A stretch of DNA of 37,792 bases from Sandaracinus sp. (GCA_002699025.1 PABA01000164.1:1-37792); one strand, 5' to 3'; positions 21,194 through 29,724 are shown, counted from the stretch's first letter. Made by a program: numbers and translations. Notes: generated from the letters alone by a model not told the origin.

Positions 21194-21760
21194 TCAGGGA
21201 CGCAGCCGGGTGCTCACCCAGCCCTCCCCCTCCCGCACCCAGGCGCGGCGCTCGTGGGGGCTCGGCCGGAGCTCCAGGAGCTCGGCGCGCGCGACCACCA
21301 GGCGGAGCGCACGGAAGCACGCGGGCGGCTCGGGCGCCTCGCTCGTCTCGGCGAAGCGGTCCCCCTCCCCGCGCGGCGTGCCCGGCGGCGGCGCGAAGAA
21401 GACCGCACGGCTCGCGGGCGAGAGGCCCTCCCAGGCCTCCTGCCGGGCCGCCGGCTCGAGGGGCTCGATGGCGCCGCGGAGCCGGTACTGCTCGCGGAGC
21501 CCGGCGAAGTACCAGCAGATCTCGGCGCGCGGGTCCGCGACGAGCTGGGCCGCCTTGGCGGAGCGGCCGTCGGTCACGAACCAGACGGCGCCCCGCTCGG
21601 CGTCCACGCCCCGCACGACCACCGTCCGGCAGCGCGGGGCGCCCGCCTCCACCGTCGCGAGCTGGGCGTAGCGCGCGATGGCGTGGCGACGCGAGCGCCG
21701 CTGGGCCCGCCGCAGGGCGACGACCCAGCCGACCTCCTCTCGCTCCGCGCCGGCTTCCAT
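21194..21760 (-). CDS. Pyridoxamine 5'-phosphate oxidase-like flavoprotein, Alr4036 type
   Basis: 188 residues from ATG 21760. The FMN-binding split-barrel signature is visible: YAQLATVEAGAPRCRTVVVR, then TDGRSAKAAQLVADPRAEIC followed by WYFAGLREQYRLRG, which is characteristic of the Alr4036 subgroup of the PNPOx superfamily. RSAK corresponds to residues that hold the FMN phosphate. The real reaction in this subgroup is unknown; they are probably FMN or F420-independent oxidoreductases, not true PdxH (which is longer and has a specific C-terminal RxxP region). It is divergent from the beta-helix lipoprotein (93 bases apart). Confidence 0.85.
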   Translation of the reverse strand: MEAGAEREEVGWVVALRRAQRRSRRHAIARYAQLATVEAGAPRCRTVVVRGVDAERGAVWFVTDGRSAKAAQLVADPRAEICWYFAGLREQYRLRGAIEPLEPAARQEAWEGLSPASRAVFFAPPPGTPRGEGDRFAETSEAPEPPACFRALRLVVARAELLELRPSPHERRAWVREGEGWVSTRLRP

Positions 21761-21853
21761 GGGCGGACGCTGGTGCCGCCCCGGGCGCCCGTCCAGGCGG
21801 GACCGCGGCGGACTCCGTCACACGCCGCGAGCGCGAACCGCCCTCGGCCGGTT

Positions 21854-24463
21854 ATGATGCAGTCGATGCGTGGGGCGCTTCTCTTTCTTTGTGGTGTGGG
21901 GGCGTTCGGATGCGGCCTCACGCTGGACCTCTCCCAGCCCGATCCGGATCCGGTGGACGGGGCCGTCGGCGTGGACGGGGGTGGCCGCGACGCGGCCCTG
22001 CCGGACGGCGCGATACTCGACGGCGCGATGCCGGACGGCGCCTCGGACGGCGGCGTCGACGCCAGCGTGGACGGCGGCACCTGCACGAGCGACGCGGACT
22101 GCATGGGGCGCGGGCGCACCTTCACCGAGACGCCCTGCGTCGAGGGAGACGATTGGATCTGCGGCCCGGAGGGCTCCTGCATCGAGCCCGACGTGGACGG
22201 CGACGGTCTCGGGCCCGGCTGCCCGATGCCCGACTGCGACGACGGGAGCGCCGCCATCGGCGCCGTCTCGATCCGTGGCTGCACGAACCCGGCGCTCTCC
22301 GGGGCCTGCGCCCGCGGAATCGAGAGCTGCTCGGACGGTCGCTGGAGCGGGGTCTGCGAGACCACGACGGAGGCGAGCGACGAGTACTGCGATGGGCGCG
22401 ACAACGACTGCGACGGCGCGGTGGACGACGGCATCGAGCCCGTGGCGTACCCGGGGGCCACGGACACCTGCGGCGGCGCCTACGCCTGCGAGGGGGGCCG
22501 CTGGGTCCCGACGAGCCGACCGAGTGATGCCCTCGCCATGGACGGCTGCGGCGGCGGCGACGAGGACTGCGACGGCATCGTCGACGAGGACTGCCTGCCC
22601 GAGCCCGGCGACTGCGTGTACGTGCGCGGGGGCAGCACCGAGAGCCCCGATCCGACCAGCCCGACGGGCGGGGTCGGGACCGTCCGCCAGGCCCTGGACC
22701 TGATTCGCGCAGGCGGGGTCCCGCCGCGCATCTGCCTCTTGGCGGCGAACGCCGCTGGGTCCGGGGAGTGCACCGACCGGGAGTTCACGGTCCGCGACGT
22801 GATCCCGCAGGGGGTCGAGATCCGCGGCGACCTCCGCGTCGTCGGGGGCGAGGTCCTGCCCTGCGACGGGCACTCGACGTTCCTCCAGAGCTCCAACGCG
22901 CAGGGCGTCGAGCTGGTCTCGACGGGCACCATCGCCGCCGCCGGCCCGACCCGGCTCCGCGACCTGGTGGTGCGCTTCCCGGACCTGGGGGGCATCCCCA
23001 GCTACACGGGCATCGTCGTGCGCTCGAGCACACGCGCCGTCCTCGAGAACGTCGCCATCGACGCGGCCGGCTTCACCTTCCCCCTGACGAACTCGGTGGG
23101 CCTGCGGGTCCAGAGCGGCGCCGAGGTGCGCCTCGTCCAGACCCGTATCACGCCCGGTCCGGGGCGGGCCAGCGGGGACGGCGGCAACAACGGCATCGTC
23201 GCGACGGACGCGACGCTCGAGCTGGTCGACGCCTGCCCCCGGCCGGGCTGCGAGCTCGACTGCACGGGCGAGGACCCGGCCATCGTCGGCGGCACGAACG
23301 GCTTCGCCCTGCGCATGGTCGGCGGGGTGCTCCGCGCCGATCGCTACGCCCTCTGCGGCGGGCGCGAGGGGTGGGGCGCCGTATACGCCGATGGCGGCGT
23401 GGGGGTCGAGATCGTCGACTCCTACGTGCAGGCCGGACCCGGGAACGGCACGGACATGATCGGCATCAAGATCGACGACTGCACGGGCGGCCGGATCTTC
23501 GGCACGAGCGTGCGCATGAACATGGCCGCGGAGGCGTCGGTGAACAGCATCGGCGTCGAATTCATCGGGAGCGAGTGCGCCGGCCTCCTGGTCAGCGACG
23601 ACATCGTCGGCGCGCGAGGCGGGGACCTGGAGACGGGGAACCACACGGGCGTGCTCTGCGCCGAGGGGGCCTGCCTGATCGACTCGACGAAGATCCTCGG
23701 GGCGTCGGGCGGCCTGCAGGCGGAGGAGGTCATCGGCCTCGAGTCGATCGGCGCCGAGACCTTCGTCCTCCGCAGCGTCATCCAGGGCAGCACCGACGGC
23801 CAGGCCGTGACGGCGCTCGGCGTCGACGTCTCGGAGGGCGGACGCACGGGCTTCCTGGCGAACCGCATCGGCGGTGGCTGCGCGTCGGACCAGGCGGTCG
23901 GCGTGGCCCTCGCCCGCGGGGAGCACGCGCTCGCGACCAACGAGGTGATCGGGGCGCTCTGCCTGGACGGCACGGCCGAGGGGAGGGCGGCCGGGCTGGC
24001 GGTCGAAGCGAGCTCGGGGGTCGAGCTCCAGTCCGTGGGCAACAGCTACGGCGCGGGGGCGCTGCGCGAATGCGACACGAGCTGGGGGGCGCTCCTGGCG
24101 ACCGCCAGGGGGGTCGGCCTCTTCCTGAACGACGTCTTCGCGGGTGGCGAGGGTTGCAGCACGTCCGAGGCGCTCGTCTACGCCTCCGGGAGCCCGCAGC
24201 TGCTGGCCTTCGACGGGTTCACCCAGGGGCCGGTCGATCTGAGCGGGACGGTCTACACGGACGCGGGCGCCCTGCTGAGCCGGGACGGACGCTTCATCGG
24301 GAACCTCTTCACGAACGCGCCGGGCTTCGCCGATCGGCCGGGCAGCTACGCGATCACGGCGGCCTCGCCCTTCGCCGACCGCGGCGCCAGCGTCGGCCTC
24401 GACACGGACGTCGTCGGACGGCCCCGCGGGGTGCGCTACTCGATCGGCGCCTACGAGCCCTGA
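21854..24463 (+). CDS. Large lipoprotein with MopE-type metal-binding motif and parallel beta-helix
   Basis: 869 residues. The start is ATG 21854 or the in-frame ATG at 21857 or 21866; GALLFLCGVGAFGC gives a lipobox with Cys20. A repetitive Asp/Gly/Ala linker (PDGAILDGAMPDGASDGG) follows. Residues about 75-250 are Cys-rich, with YCDGRDNDCDGAVDDG and DEDCDGIVDEDC, the putative metal-binding motif of MopE-like proteins (Asp/Asn ladder with Cys). The remainder, to about 800, is a right-handed beta-helix with recurring short strands (for example RLRDLVVRFPDLG, GIVVRSSTRAVLENVAID), ending SPFADRGASVGLDTDVVGRP and IGAYEP, the common ending of choice-of-anchor parallel beta-helix proteins. A surface-exposed, possibly polysaccharide-binding role is likely; no catalytic site is evident. 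Confidence 0.85.
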   Translation: MMQSMRGALLFLCGVGAFGCGLTLDLSQPDPDPVDGAVGVDGGGRDAALPDGAILDGAMPDGASDGGVDASVDGGTCTSDADCMGRGRTFTETPCVEGDDWICGPEGSCIEPDVDGDGLGPGCPMPDCDDGSAAIGAVSIRGCTNPALSGACARGIESCSDGRWSGVCETTTEASDEYCDGRDNDCDGAVDDGIEPVAYPGATDTCGGAYACEGGRWVPTSRPSDALAMDGCGGGDEDCDGIVDEDCLPEPGDCVYVRGGSTESPDPTSPTGGVGTVRQALDLIRAGGVPPRICLLAANAAGSGECTDREFTVRDVIPQGVEIRGDLRVVGGEVLPCDGHSTFLQSSNAQGVELVSTGTIAAAGPTRLRDLVVRFPDLGGIPSYTGIVVRSSTRAVLENVAIDAAGFTFPLTNSVGLRVQSGAEVRLVQTRITPGPGRASGDGGNNGIVATDATLELVDACPRPGCELDCTGEDPAIVGGTNGFALRMVGGVLRADRYALCGGREGWGAVYADGGVGVEIVDSYVQAGPGNGTDMIGIKIDDCTGGRIFGTSVRMNMAAEASVNSIGVEFIGSECAGLLVSDDIVGARGGDLETGNHTGVLCAEGACLIDSTKILGASGGLQAEEVIGLESIGAETFVLRSVIQGSTDGQAVTALGVDVSEGGRTGFLANRIGGGCASDQAVGVALARGEHALATNEVIGALCLDGTAEGRAAGLAVEASSGVELQSVGNSYGAGALRECDTSWGALLATARGVGLFLNDVFAGGEGCSTSEALVYASGSPQLLAFDGFTQGPVDLSGTVYTDAGALLSRDGRFIGNLFTNAPGFADRPGSYAITAASPFADRGASVGLDTDVVGRPRGVRYSIGAYEP

Positions 24464-24549
24464 GTGCAGGCCCCGCCGGGCGAGCTCCCGGGGGCGGATT
24501 CGGCCATCACGACGAGGAAACCTCAGCCGCCGAATGAACACTTCGACAG

Positions 24550-24592
24550 GACCAAAAGGTCGAGATGTGGTTTTCCCCTTTACAGGGGGGAG
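24550..24592 (+). promoter_or_regulatory. AT-richer leader region with hairpins
   Basis: In the gap 24464-24651 the composition drops in GC. GACC-AAAA-GGTC (24550-24561) is a perfect inverted repeat, and CCCC-TTTACA-GGGG follows at 24575-24588. This region probably holds the promoter or mRNA leader for the barrel gene at 24652, but I see no clear -35/-10 pair. Confidence 0.35.
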
Positions 24593-24651
24593 CCGGAGCG
24601 CGTGAAATCAGGGTGGTGCCGCGCCGGAGCGCGCGGAGGGGAGTGGATGCG

Positions 24652-25626
24652 ATGGCGAAGAAGCTCGGGGTGCGAGCGAAGCTGTGGGTCGCGGTCGCGG
24701 CGTGCTTGGCGGCGATGACGGCCATGGAGCCGGCGACGGCGGAGGCGCAGTTCGGTCCGCAGCCGAAGCACCAGCTCTATTACTCGAGCACGACGGTCGC
24801 GCGCGTGAACCCGCTCGGCCTGATCAACTTCACGCAGCTCACGTACCGGCGGCGGCTCTTCCAGACGAACTCGATCTTCTTCCGGGACAACTACTTCGGC
24901 ATCGGCGTGAGCCCCTCGGCGAGCCCCGCCTTCGGGCGCATCGGCCTCATGGCCGAGCTTCAGCCGATCCCCTTCCTGCGCTTCTGGGCGAACTACGAGG
25001 TGGTCGGCTACTTCGGCACCTTCGAGTTCTTGCCGAGCTTCCAGACACCGAACGTCAACTACAGCGACAGCGCCCTCGACGACATCGCGGACGCCGGCGA
25101 GAACTACGCGACCTCGGGGACGCAGCTCACGCTCAGCGGCACGCTCCAGGCGAAGCTCGGGCCGGTGGCGGTGCGCTCGGTGCTCCGCGCCGTGCGTCCG
25201 AACTACGATCTGCGGGAAGGCGACACGGTCTTCTACGACATCTTCTACGACGCGATGATCGCCGACGAGGGCTGGCTGACGACCATCGACACGGACCTGC
25301 TCTACCTGCACCAGGACCGCTTCACCGTCGGCCTCCGGCACACCTGGACGCGCTCCTACTTCGACTCCGACGACACGGCGCCGGGCGTGATGGGCGAGTA
25401 CGCCGAGGGCGTGGACCCGACGCTCCACCGGGCCGGCGTGCTCTTCGCGTTCACGGCCTACAAGGAGTACAAGAAGCGCTTCAACGGGCCGACCTTGCTG
25501 GTGCTCGCCCAGTGGTGGCTGCGGCACCCCTTCCGCGCGAACGGCGTGGAGAACGACGTGACGCAGGCCCTGCCCTACCTGCTGGTGGGCTTCAGCTTCA
25601 GCGGCGACCTGCTCGCCGACGAGTGA
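24652..25626 (+). CDS. Predicted outer-membrane protein of unknown family
   Basis: 324 residues from ATG 24652, chosen because GGAGGGGAG lies just upstream and the signal peptide starts there: MAKKLGVRAKLWVAVAACLA and TAMEPATAEAQ, cleaved near residue 34. The mature part is rich in aromatic residues in alternating strands (NFTQLTYRRRLFQTNSIFFR, LRFWANYEVVGYFGTFEF, FTVGLRHTWTRSYF, GPTLLVLAQWWLRHP) with Asp/Asn turns, as in a 12- to 14-strand outer-membrane barrel. I do not recognise a named family. A terminator-like hairpin lies 26 bases after its stop, shared with the convergent DUF1244 gene. Confidence 0.75.
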   Translation: MAKKLGVRAKLWVAVAACLAAMTAMEPATAEAQFGPQPKHQLYYSSTTVARVNPLGLINFTQLTYRRRLFQTNSIFFRDNYFGIGVSPSASPAFGRIGLMAELQPIPFLRFWANYEVVGYFGTFEFLPSFQTPNVNYSDSALDDIADAGENYATSGTQLTLSGTLQAKLGPVAVRSVLRAVRPNYDLREGDTVFYDIFYDAMIADEGWLTTIDTDLLYLHQDRFTVGLRHTWTRSYFDSDDTAPGVMGEYAEGVDPTLHRAGVLFAFTAYKEYKKRFNGPTLLVLAQWWLRHPFRANGVENDVTQALPYLLVGFSFSGDLLADE

Positions 25627-25652
25627 AGCGCGCCGGGGCGCGGCGAGGGGTC

Positions 25653-25672
25653 GGGGCCGACGCTCCGGCCCC
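25653..25672. terminator. Hairpin between convergent genes
   Basis: GGGGCCG (25653-25659) pairs with CGGCCCC (25666-25672) around a 6-base loop, followed by TTCGTCGTT. It lies between the convergent stops at 25626 and 25685 and could serve both genes. Confidence 0.5.
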
Positions 25673-25684
25673 TTCGTCGTTCCG

Positions 25685-25981
25685 TCAGCCCTTCTTCTGC
25701 GCGGCGTCGAAGGCGGCCTGCTGCTCGGGCGTGGCCTCCTTCTGGTGCTTCGCCTTCCACTCGTCGTAGGGCATGCCGTAGACGATCGCGCGCGAGCCGG
25801 CCTTGTCGAGCTCGACGCCCTCCTCGGCGGCCGCGGCGGCGTACCACTTCGAGAGGCAGTTCCGGCAGAAGCCGGCGAGGTTCATGAGCTCGATGTTCTG
25901 TACGTCCGGGCGCTCGCGGAGGTGGTCGACCAGGCGGCGGAACACGGCGGCTTCGATGCGGGTGCGGGTGGCCTCGTCCAT
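25685..25981 (-). CDS. DUF1244 family protein
   Basis: 98 residues from ATG 25981; a longer frame to 26053 adds only an Arg/Pro-rich stretch unlike the family. The whole length matches DUF1244 (SMc04008-like): AAVFRRLVDHLRERPDVQN, IELMNLAGFCRNCLSKWY with the pair C39/C42, then VYGMPYDEWKAKHQKEA. Members are small, mostly helical proteins of unknown function, frequent in alpha- and gammaproteobacteria. The two Cys suggest a metal or redox role, but nothing is known to me. It is convergent with the barrel gene and divergent from the dehydrogenase gene (116 bases). Confidence 0.85.
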   Translation of the reverse strand: MDEATRTRIEAAVFRRLVDHLRERPDVQNIELMNLAGFCRNCLSKWYAAAAAEEGVELDKAGSRAIVYGMPYDEWKAKHQKEATPEQQAAFDAAQKKG

Positions 25982-26097
25982 GCGGACGTTTCTCGCGCCC
26001 CCGCCAGGCGAAAGCAAGGGGCGCGGCCGCGACCACCGGCGCGGCGCGGTCACGGCCGCGGTCGCGATGGAGCCGGGGCGCCCGCATACTCGCGCCC

Positions 26098-27150
26098 ATG
26101 GCGACGACGGTCCTCTTCACCTGGGACGTGGCGCCCGCGCTCCGGGCCCGGCTCCGTGCCCAGCTCGGCGACCTCGGCCTCGCGCTCGTCTTCCCGGACG
26201 TGGACCCGGACGCCGTGCCGGAGGACGATCAGGGCGGGAGCGGCGACGGGGCGGCCGAGCCGCGGCCCGAGGCGCTGCGGGCGCTGGCGGCCGACGCGGA
26301 CGTGCTGGTCGGCTGGCGCTACGACGACGCGCTCCTCGACGCGGCGCCGCGCTGCCGCCTCTGCGTGAACCCGGGCGCCGGGGTGCAGCACCTGACGGAG
26401 CTCTTCGGCCGGCGCGCGGAGGCGCCGACGCTGGTCAACAGCCACGGCAACGCCTGGCTCACGGCCCAGGGCGCCGTCGCGCTGCTGCTCGCGCTCGCGC
26501 ACCGCGTGGCCTTCCACGATCGTCGCTTCCGCGCCGGCGCCTGGCAGGACGACCTCGTCGCCCGCTCCCACCCGGCGCGCCCGCTCCGCCGCCGGCGCCT
26601 CGGCCTGCTCGGCTACGGCCACATCGGGAAGGCCATCCACCGCTTGCTGTCCGGCTGGGAGATGGACGTCCACGCCCTGCGCACCGGCTGGCCCGAGGGC
26701 GCGCCGGCGGGCGTGACGGCGCACACGGAGCTCGCGCCCTTCCTCGCGGAGGCCGAGGTGCTCGTCGTCGCGCTCCCGCTCACGCCGGAGACCGAGGGGA
26801 TGCTGGACGCCGAGGCCCTCGGCCGGCTCCCGGCGGGCGCGCTCCTCCTGAACGTCGGCCGCGGGCCGGTGCTCGACGAGGACGCGCTCTGGGACGCGCT
26901 CGAGTCCGGCCAGCTCGCCGGCGCCGCCCTCGACGTCTGGTGGGACTACCGACCCGAGCCCGACGCGGAGGGTCGCCGCTACCCCTCGAGGCGCCCCTTC
27001 CACACGCGCCAGGACGTGCTCTGCTCCCCGCACCGCGCCGCCGGCCCCTTCGACGACCTCGAGCGCTGGGACGACGTCGCCGAGAACCTCCGCCGCTTCG
27101 CCGAGGGCCGCCCCCTCATGCACGTCGTCGACCCGGCCCGCGGTTACTGA
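26098..27150 (+). CDS. D-isomer-specific 2-hydroxyacid dehydrogenase
   Basis: 350 residues. It has the NAD-binding motif GYGHIGKAI (172-180) and the family catalytic residues: Arg255 in LLNVGRGPVLDE, a Glu in the RPEPDAEG loop (about 287), and His312 in CSPHRAA. LVNSHGNAWLTAQGAVALLLAL (113-134) is the segment before the NAD domain. The family oxidises or reduces 2-hydroxyacids (glycerate, phosphoglycerate, lactate, phosphonates); the substrate here is not decidable. It is shorter than SerA and has no ACT domain. An insert YRPEPDAEGRRYPSRRPFHT replaces the short loop normally found before the catalytic His. Confidence 0.88.
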   Translation: MATTVLFTWDVAPALRARLRAQLGDLGLALVFPDVDPDAVPEDDQGGSGDGAAEPRPEALRALAADADVLVGWRYDDALLDAAPRCRLCVNPGAGVQHLTELFGRRAEAPTLVNSHGNAWLTAQGAVALLLALAHRVAFHDRRFRAGAWQDDLVARSHPARPLRRRRLGLLGYGHIGKAIHRLLSGWEMDVHALRTGWPEGAPAGVTAHTELAPFLAEAEVLVVALPLTPETEGMLDAEALGRLPAGALLLNVGRGPVLDEDALWDALESGQLAGAALDVWWDYRPEPDAEGRRYPSRRPFHTRQDVLCSPHRAAGPFDDLERWDDVAENLRRFAEGRPLMHVVDPARGY

Positions 27151-27226
27151 TCGGGCCGCCCCCCCCGGCGCTCCACCGTTCCGTCACCGCTTGCCACACC
27201 TTCCGAGCGAGTCGAGACTCCCCGGC

Positions 27227-27577
27227 ATGGCGGAGCATCTCCGTTACGAACCGATCGACCCCCTCTCCTGGGACGAGGTGGAGGAGCGCGTCGCCACTGG
27301 CGGACCGGACCTTCACAAGGTGCCCATAGCGGTCTCCTTGTACGCAGACGATCCAGCGCGAGCGCTGGAGCTCCTGCTCACGCTCGCCACGCACGAGGAC
27401 GGCACCGTGCGCGGCAACGCCCTCCTCGGCTTCGGCCACCTCGCCCGCCGCTTCCGGGCCCTCCCTCGCGAACGGGTGGACCCGCTCCTCCAGGCCGGAC
27501 TGAGTGACCCCCACCCTCACGTCCGCCGACAGGCCCATTACGGCCTGGCCGACGTCGACCACTTCGCACCTCACTGA
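27227..27577 (+). CDS. Small HEAT-repeat-like protein
   Basis: 116 residues from ATG 27227; a TTG at 27191 would add 12 residues. The C-terminal two thirds form two or three helix pairs of HEAT type: DPARALELLLTLATHEDGTV, RGNALLGFGHLARRFRAL and DPLLQAGLSDPHPHVRRQAH. Single small HEAT proteins of this kind are often found as immunity-like or accessory proteins, but no toxin or partner lies next to it, so I assign no function. It lies 76 bases after the dehydrogenase gene and is followed by a repeat-rich gap. Confidence 0.65.
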   Translation: MAEHLRYEPIDPLSWDEVEERVATGGPDLHKVPIAVSLYADDPARALELLLTLATHEDGTVRGNALLGFGHLARRFRALPRERVDPLLQAGLSDPHPHVRRQAHYGLADVDHFAPH

Positions 27578-27643
27578 GTGCCGCCCATCCCGAGCCTCAC
27601 CTCCGTCGTGGTGCGCTCGCTCGACGTACGGCCGTCCCACCGC

Positions 27644-27902
27644 GCGCTCCGCGAACGCGGCCCCCATCGGCCGGCGGTCCCTCACGGACGGCGGACGGCG
27701 GACGGCGGATCGCCCGGGGCCGGAGGCCCCGAGCCACGCGCCAGCTACGCGCTCTCGAGCGACCGAGCGCGCGACGCCCCGCGAAGGCGCGACCGGCGTG
27801 CCTCCATGCGCTCCGCGAACGCGGCCCCACCCGCAGCAGCCGACGCCGCCGACGGACGGCGGAGAGCGGACGGCGGATCGCCGAGGGGCCGGAGGCCCCG
27901 AG
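27644..27902. repeat. Imperfect duplication with palindromes after phosphofructokinase
   Basis: The gap 27578-27902 contains two related units about 164-169 bases apart. Each starts GCGCTCCGCGAACGCGGCCC (27644 and 27808), has a GGACGGCGGA-rich middle, and ends with the hairpin GGGGCC-GGA-GGCCCC (27716-27730 and 27885-27899). The second hairpin lies 3 bases beyond the phosphofructokinase stop. Frames through it are not gene-like. Confidence 0.75.
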
Positions 27903-28979
27903 CTACACGCCGAGCACGCCGGCCACGCGCTCCATCATCTCGAGGCGCCAGCGCATGACGGCGCTCGTCCCGTCGAGCACGGCGCGCGTCTCCTCGAGCA
28001 CCTGCGCCAGGGGGAAGAGGCGCACGGTCGGGTCGACGGTCTTCGAGCCCCCCTCGGCGGTCGCGCGCCAGGCGGTCATGGTGCCCGTCTGGCCCTCCTC
28101 GAAGGCGCGCACGGCCTGGAAGGCGAGGCGGCTGGCGATGCGTCGATCCATGTAGCTCGGGGCTCCGCCACGCACGACGTGGCCGAGGACCGTGGCGCGC
28201 ACGTGGTCGCCGGGGATGCGCGCGTTCAGCTCCCGCACGAGCTTGGTGCAGGGGACGCGCACGCCCTCGGACTTGATGACGAGGACGCGCTTCTTGCCGC
28301 GGTCGAAGCCGGCGCGGACGGTCTTCTCGACGGCCTCGACGACGGCCCGCTCGTCCCGCCCCTGCTCGCGCATCAGCACCGCGTCGGCGCCGGCCGCGAT
28401 GGCGGCGGCCATGGCGAGGTAGCCGCACTCGCGCCCCATGACCTCGACGATGAAGGCGCGCCGGTGGGCGCGGGCCGTGTCGGCGATGCGGTCGCAGGCC
28501 TCGATGATCGTGTTCAGGGCCGTGTCCACGCCGATGCTCAGCCCCGTGCAGCCGATGTCGTTGTCGATGGACGCGGGCAGGCCGACGACGCGCAGCTCGT
28601 GCTCCTCGGCCAGGGCGGCGGCGCCGGCGAGCGAGCCGTTGCCGCCGATGACGACGAGGCCGTCGACGCCCGCCTCGGCGAGCTGCGCGGCCGCCTCCGC
28701 GCGCCCCGCGGCCTCGCGGAAGCGCGCCGAGCGGGCCGAGCCGAGGAAGGTGCCGCCCCAGCCCTGGCAGCCCTCGAGCTCGCGGTCGAAGCGGGGCGCG
28801 CCGCCGCCCTCGCCGGGCGTCACGAGCGGGCGGAAGGCGCCCTCGAGGAGACCCTCGTAGCCGCGCTCCACACCGAGGAGCGTGATGCCGCTCTGGGCGC
28901 AGACCTTGCCGAGCGCCCGGAGCGCAGGGTTCATGCCGGGGGCGTCGCCCCCGCTCGTGAGCACGGCCAGCGTCGTCAT
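27903..28979 (-). CDS. pfkA: 6-phosphofructokinase
   Basis: 358 residues from ATG 28979. It phosphorylates fructose 6-phosphate in glycolysis. Motifs: TSGGDAPGMNPALRA (8-22), GGNGS (112-116), PASIDNDIGCTGLSIGVDTA (135-154) with the catalytic Asp139, and VEVMGRECGYLA (178-189). Gly115 corresponds to E. coli Gly104, which favours ATP over pyrophosphate as phosphate donor. Two changes from the textbook enzyme stand out: Asn114 where GGDGS has Asp103, and Ser137 for Thr125. Neither breaks the catalytic Asp. It is longer than E. coli PfkA (320), with an extension near residues 53-75 and at the C-terminus. It stands alone. Confidence 0.9.
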   Translation of the reverse strand: MTTLAVLTSGGDAPGMNPALRALGKVCAQSGITLLGVERGYEGLLEGAFRPLVTPGEGGGAPRFDRELEGCQGWGGTFLGSARSARFREAAGRAEAAAQLAEAGVDGLVVIGGNGSLAGAAALAEEHELRVVGLPASIDNDIGCTGLSIGVDTALNTIIEACDRIADTARAHRRAFIVEVMGRECGYLAMAAAIAAGADAVLMREQGRDERAVVEAVEKTVRAGFDRGKKRVLVIKSEGVRVPCTKLVRELNARIPGDHVRATVLGHVVRGGAPSYMDRRIASRLAFQAVRAFEEGQTGTMTAWRATAEGGSKTVDPTVRLFPLAQVLEETRAVLDGTSAVMRWRLEMMERVAGVLGV

Positions 28980-29136
28980 GGACGCAGCCTACCGCGCCTC
29001 CCCTCGCCGACGCTCGACGCCGCCGCCTGCCTCGCCGGGCGCGCCGCTGGCGCCTCGTCGTCTGCGCTTGCCGTCTGCGCCTCTCGGCCTGGCTTCTCCG
29101 GAGCGGCGTCGCGGCGCCGCTTCAGCCCGAAGCGCT

Positions 29137-29724
29137 TCAGCCCGAACCGCTCCCGCCCCGCGCCTCCCACTCCGCGCGCGTCATCCGGTAGCGGTCGGCG
29201 CCGCCGTAGAAGCGCGGTGAGGGCTCGACCCGGCGGAGGCCGCAGCGCTCGGCGACGCGCGCGCTCGCCGTGTTCTCCCGATCGACGAAGGCGTTCACGT
29301 GCGGCACCCCGCCGAGCTCGAAGGCCCGGTCGCGCATGGCCCGGCCGAGCTCCGTGGCGAAGCCACGGCCCCACGCCTGGCGCGCGAGGTGCCAGCCGAT
29401 CTCGATCTCCTCCGAGTCGCGCCGCCCATCGCCCTCGCCCTCCGGGGCCGGCTTGCAGAGCGCCGTCCCGATCGGCCGCTCGACGCCCTTCTCGAAGACC
29501 ACCAGCGCCACCCAGGGCAGCCCCGCGGCCGCGTAGGCGTCGTACTTCACCTCGACCCGCTCCAGGAACGCGCGGAAGCTCTCGACGGTCGGGTGCTGGA
29601 TCCCGCCGAGGAAGCGCACCACCTCCGGGTCCACCTGCCAATAGTGCGTGGCCTCGGCGTCCGCCGCGCGGGTCGGTCGCATCCAGAGCCGCTCGGTCTC
29701 GATCCGGTCGGGGGGCGCGCTCAT
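29137..29724 (-). CDS. GNAT family N-acetyltransferase (RimJ/RimL type)
   Basis: 195 residues from ATG 29724; the frame extends to 29811 but MSAPPDRIETERLWMRPTRA is the usual beginning of this group. The acetyl-CoA motif is RQAWGRGFATELGRAM (R/Q-x-x-G-x-G/A), preceded by EIEIGWHL. A later NAFVDRENTASARVAERCGL is the typical motif B of RimJ/RimL/Spo-type acetyltransferases. The substrate is unknown (protein N-terminus, antibiotic or small amine). The start region is divergent from the DUF5989 gene (69 bases). Confidence 0.85.
   Translation of the reverse strand: MSAPPDRIETERLWMRPTRAADAEATHYWQVDPEVVRFLGGIQHPTVESFRAFLERVEVKYDAYAAAGLPWVALVVFEKGVERPIGTALCKPAPEGEGDGRRDSEEIEIGWHLARQAWGRGFATELGRAMRDRAFELGGVPHVNAFVDRENTASARVAERCGLRRVEPSPRFYGGADRYRMTRAEWEARGGSGSG

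Noticed and set aside
24464-24718. 84-codon plus-strand frame after the beta-helix lipoprotein
   Set aside because: It overlaps the start of the barrel gene in another frame and has no ribosome site or conserved pattern.
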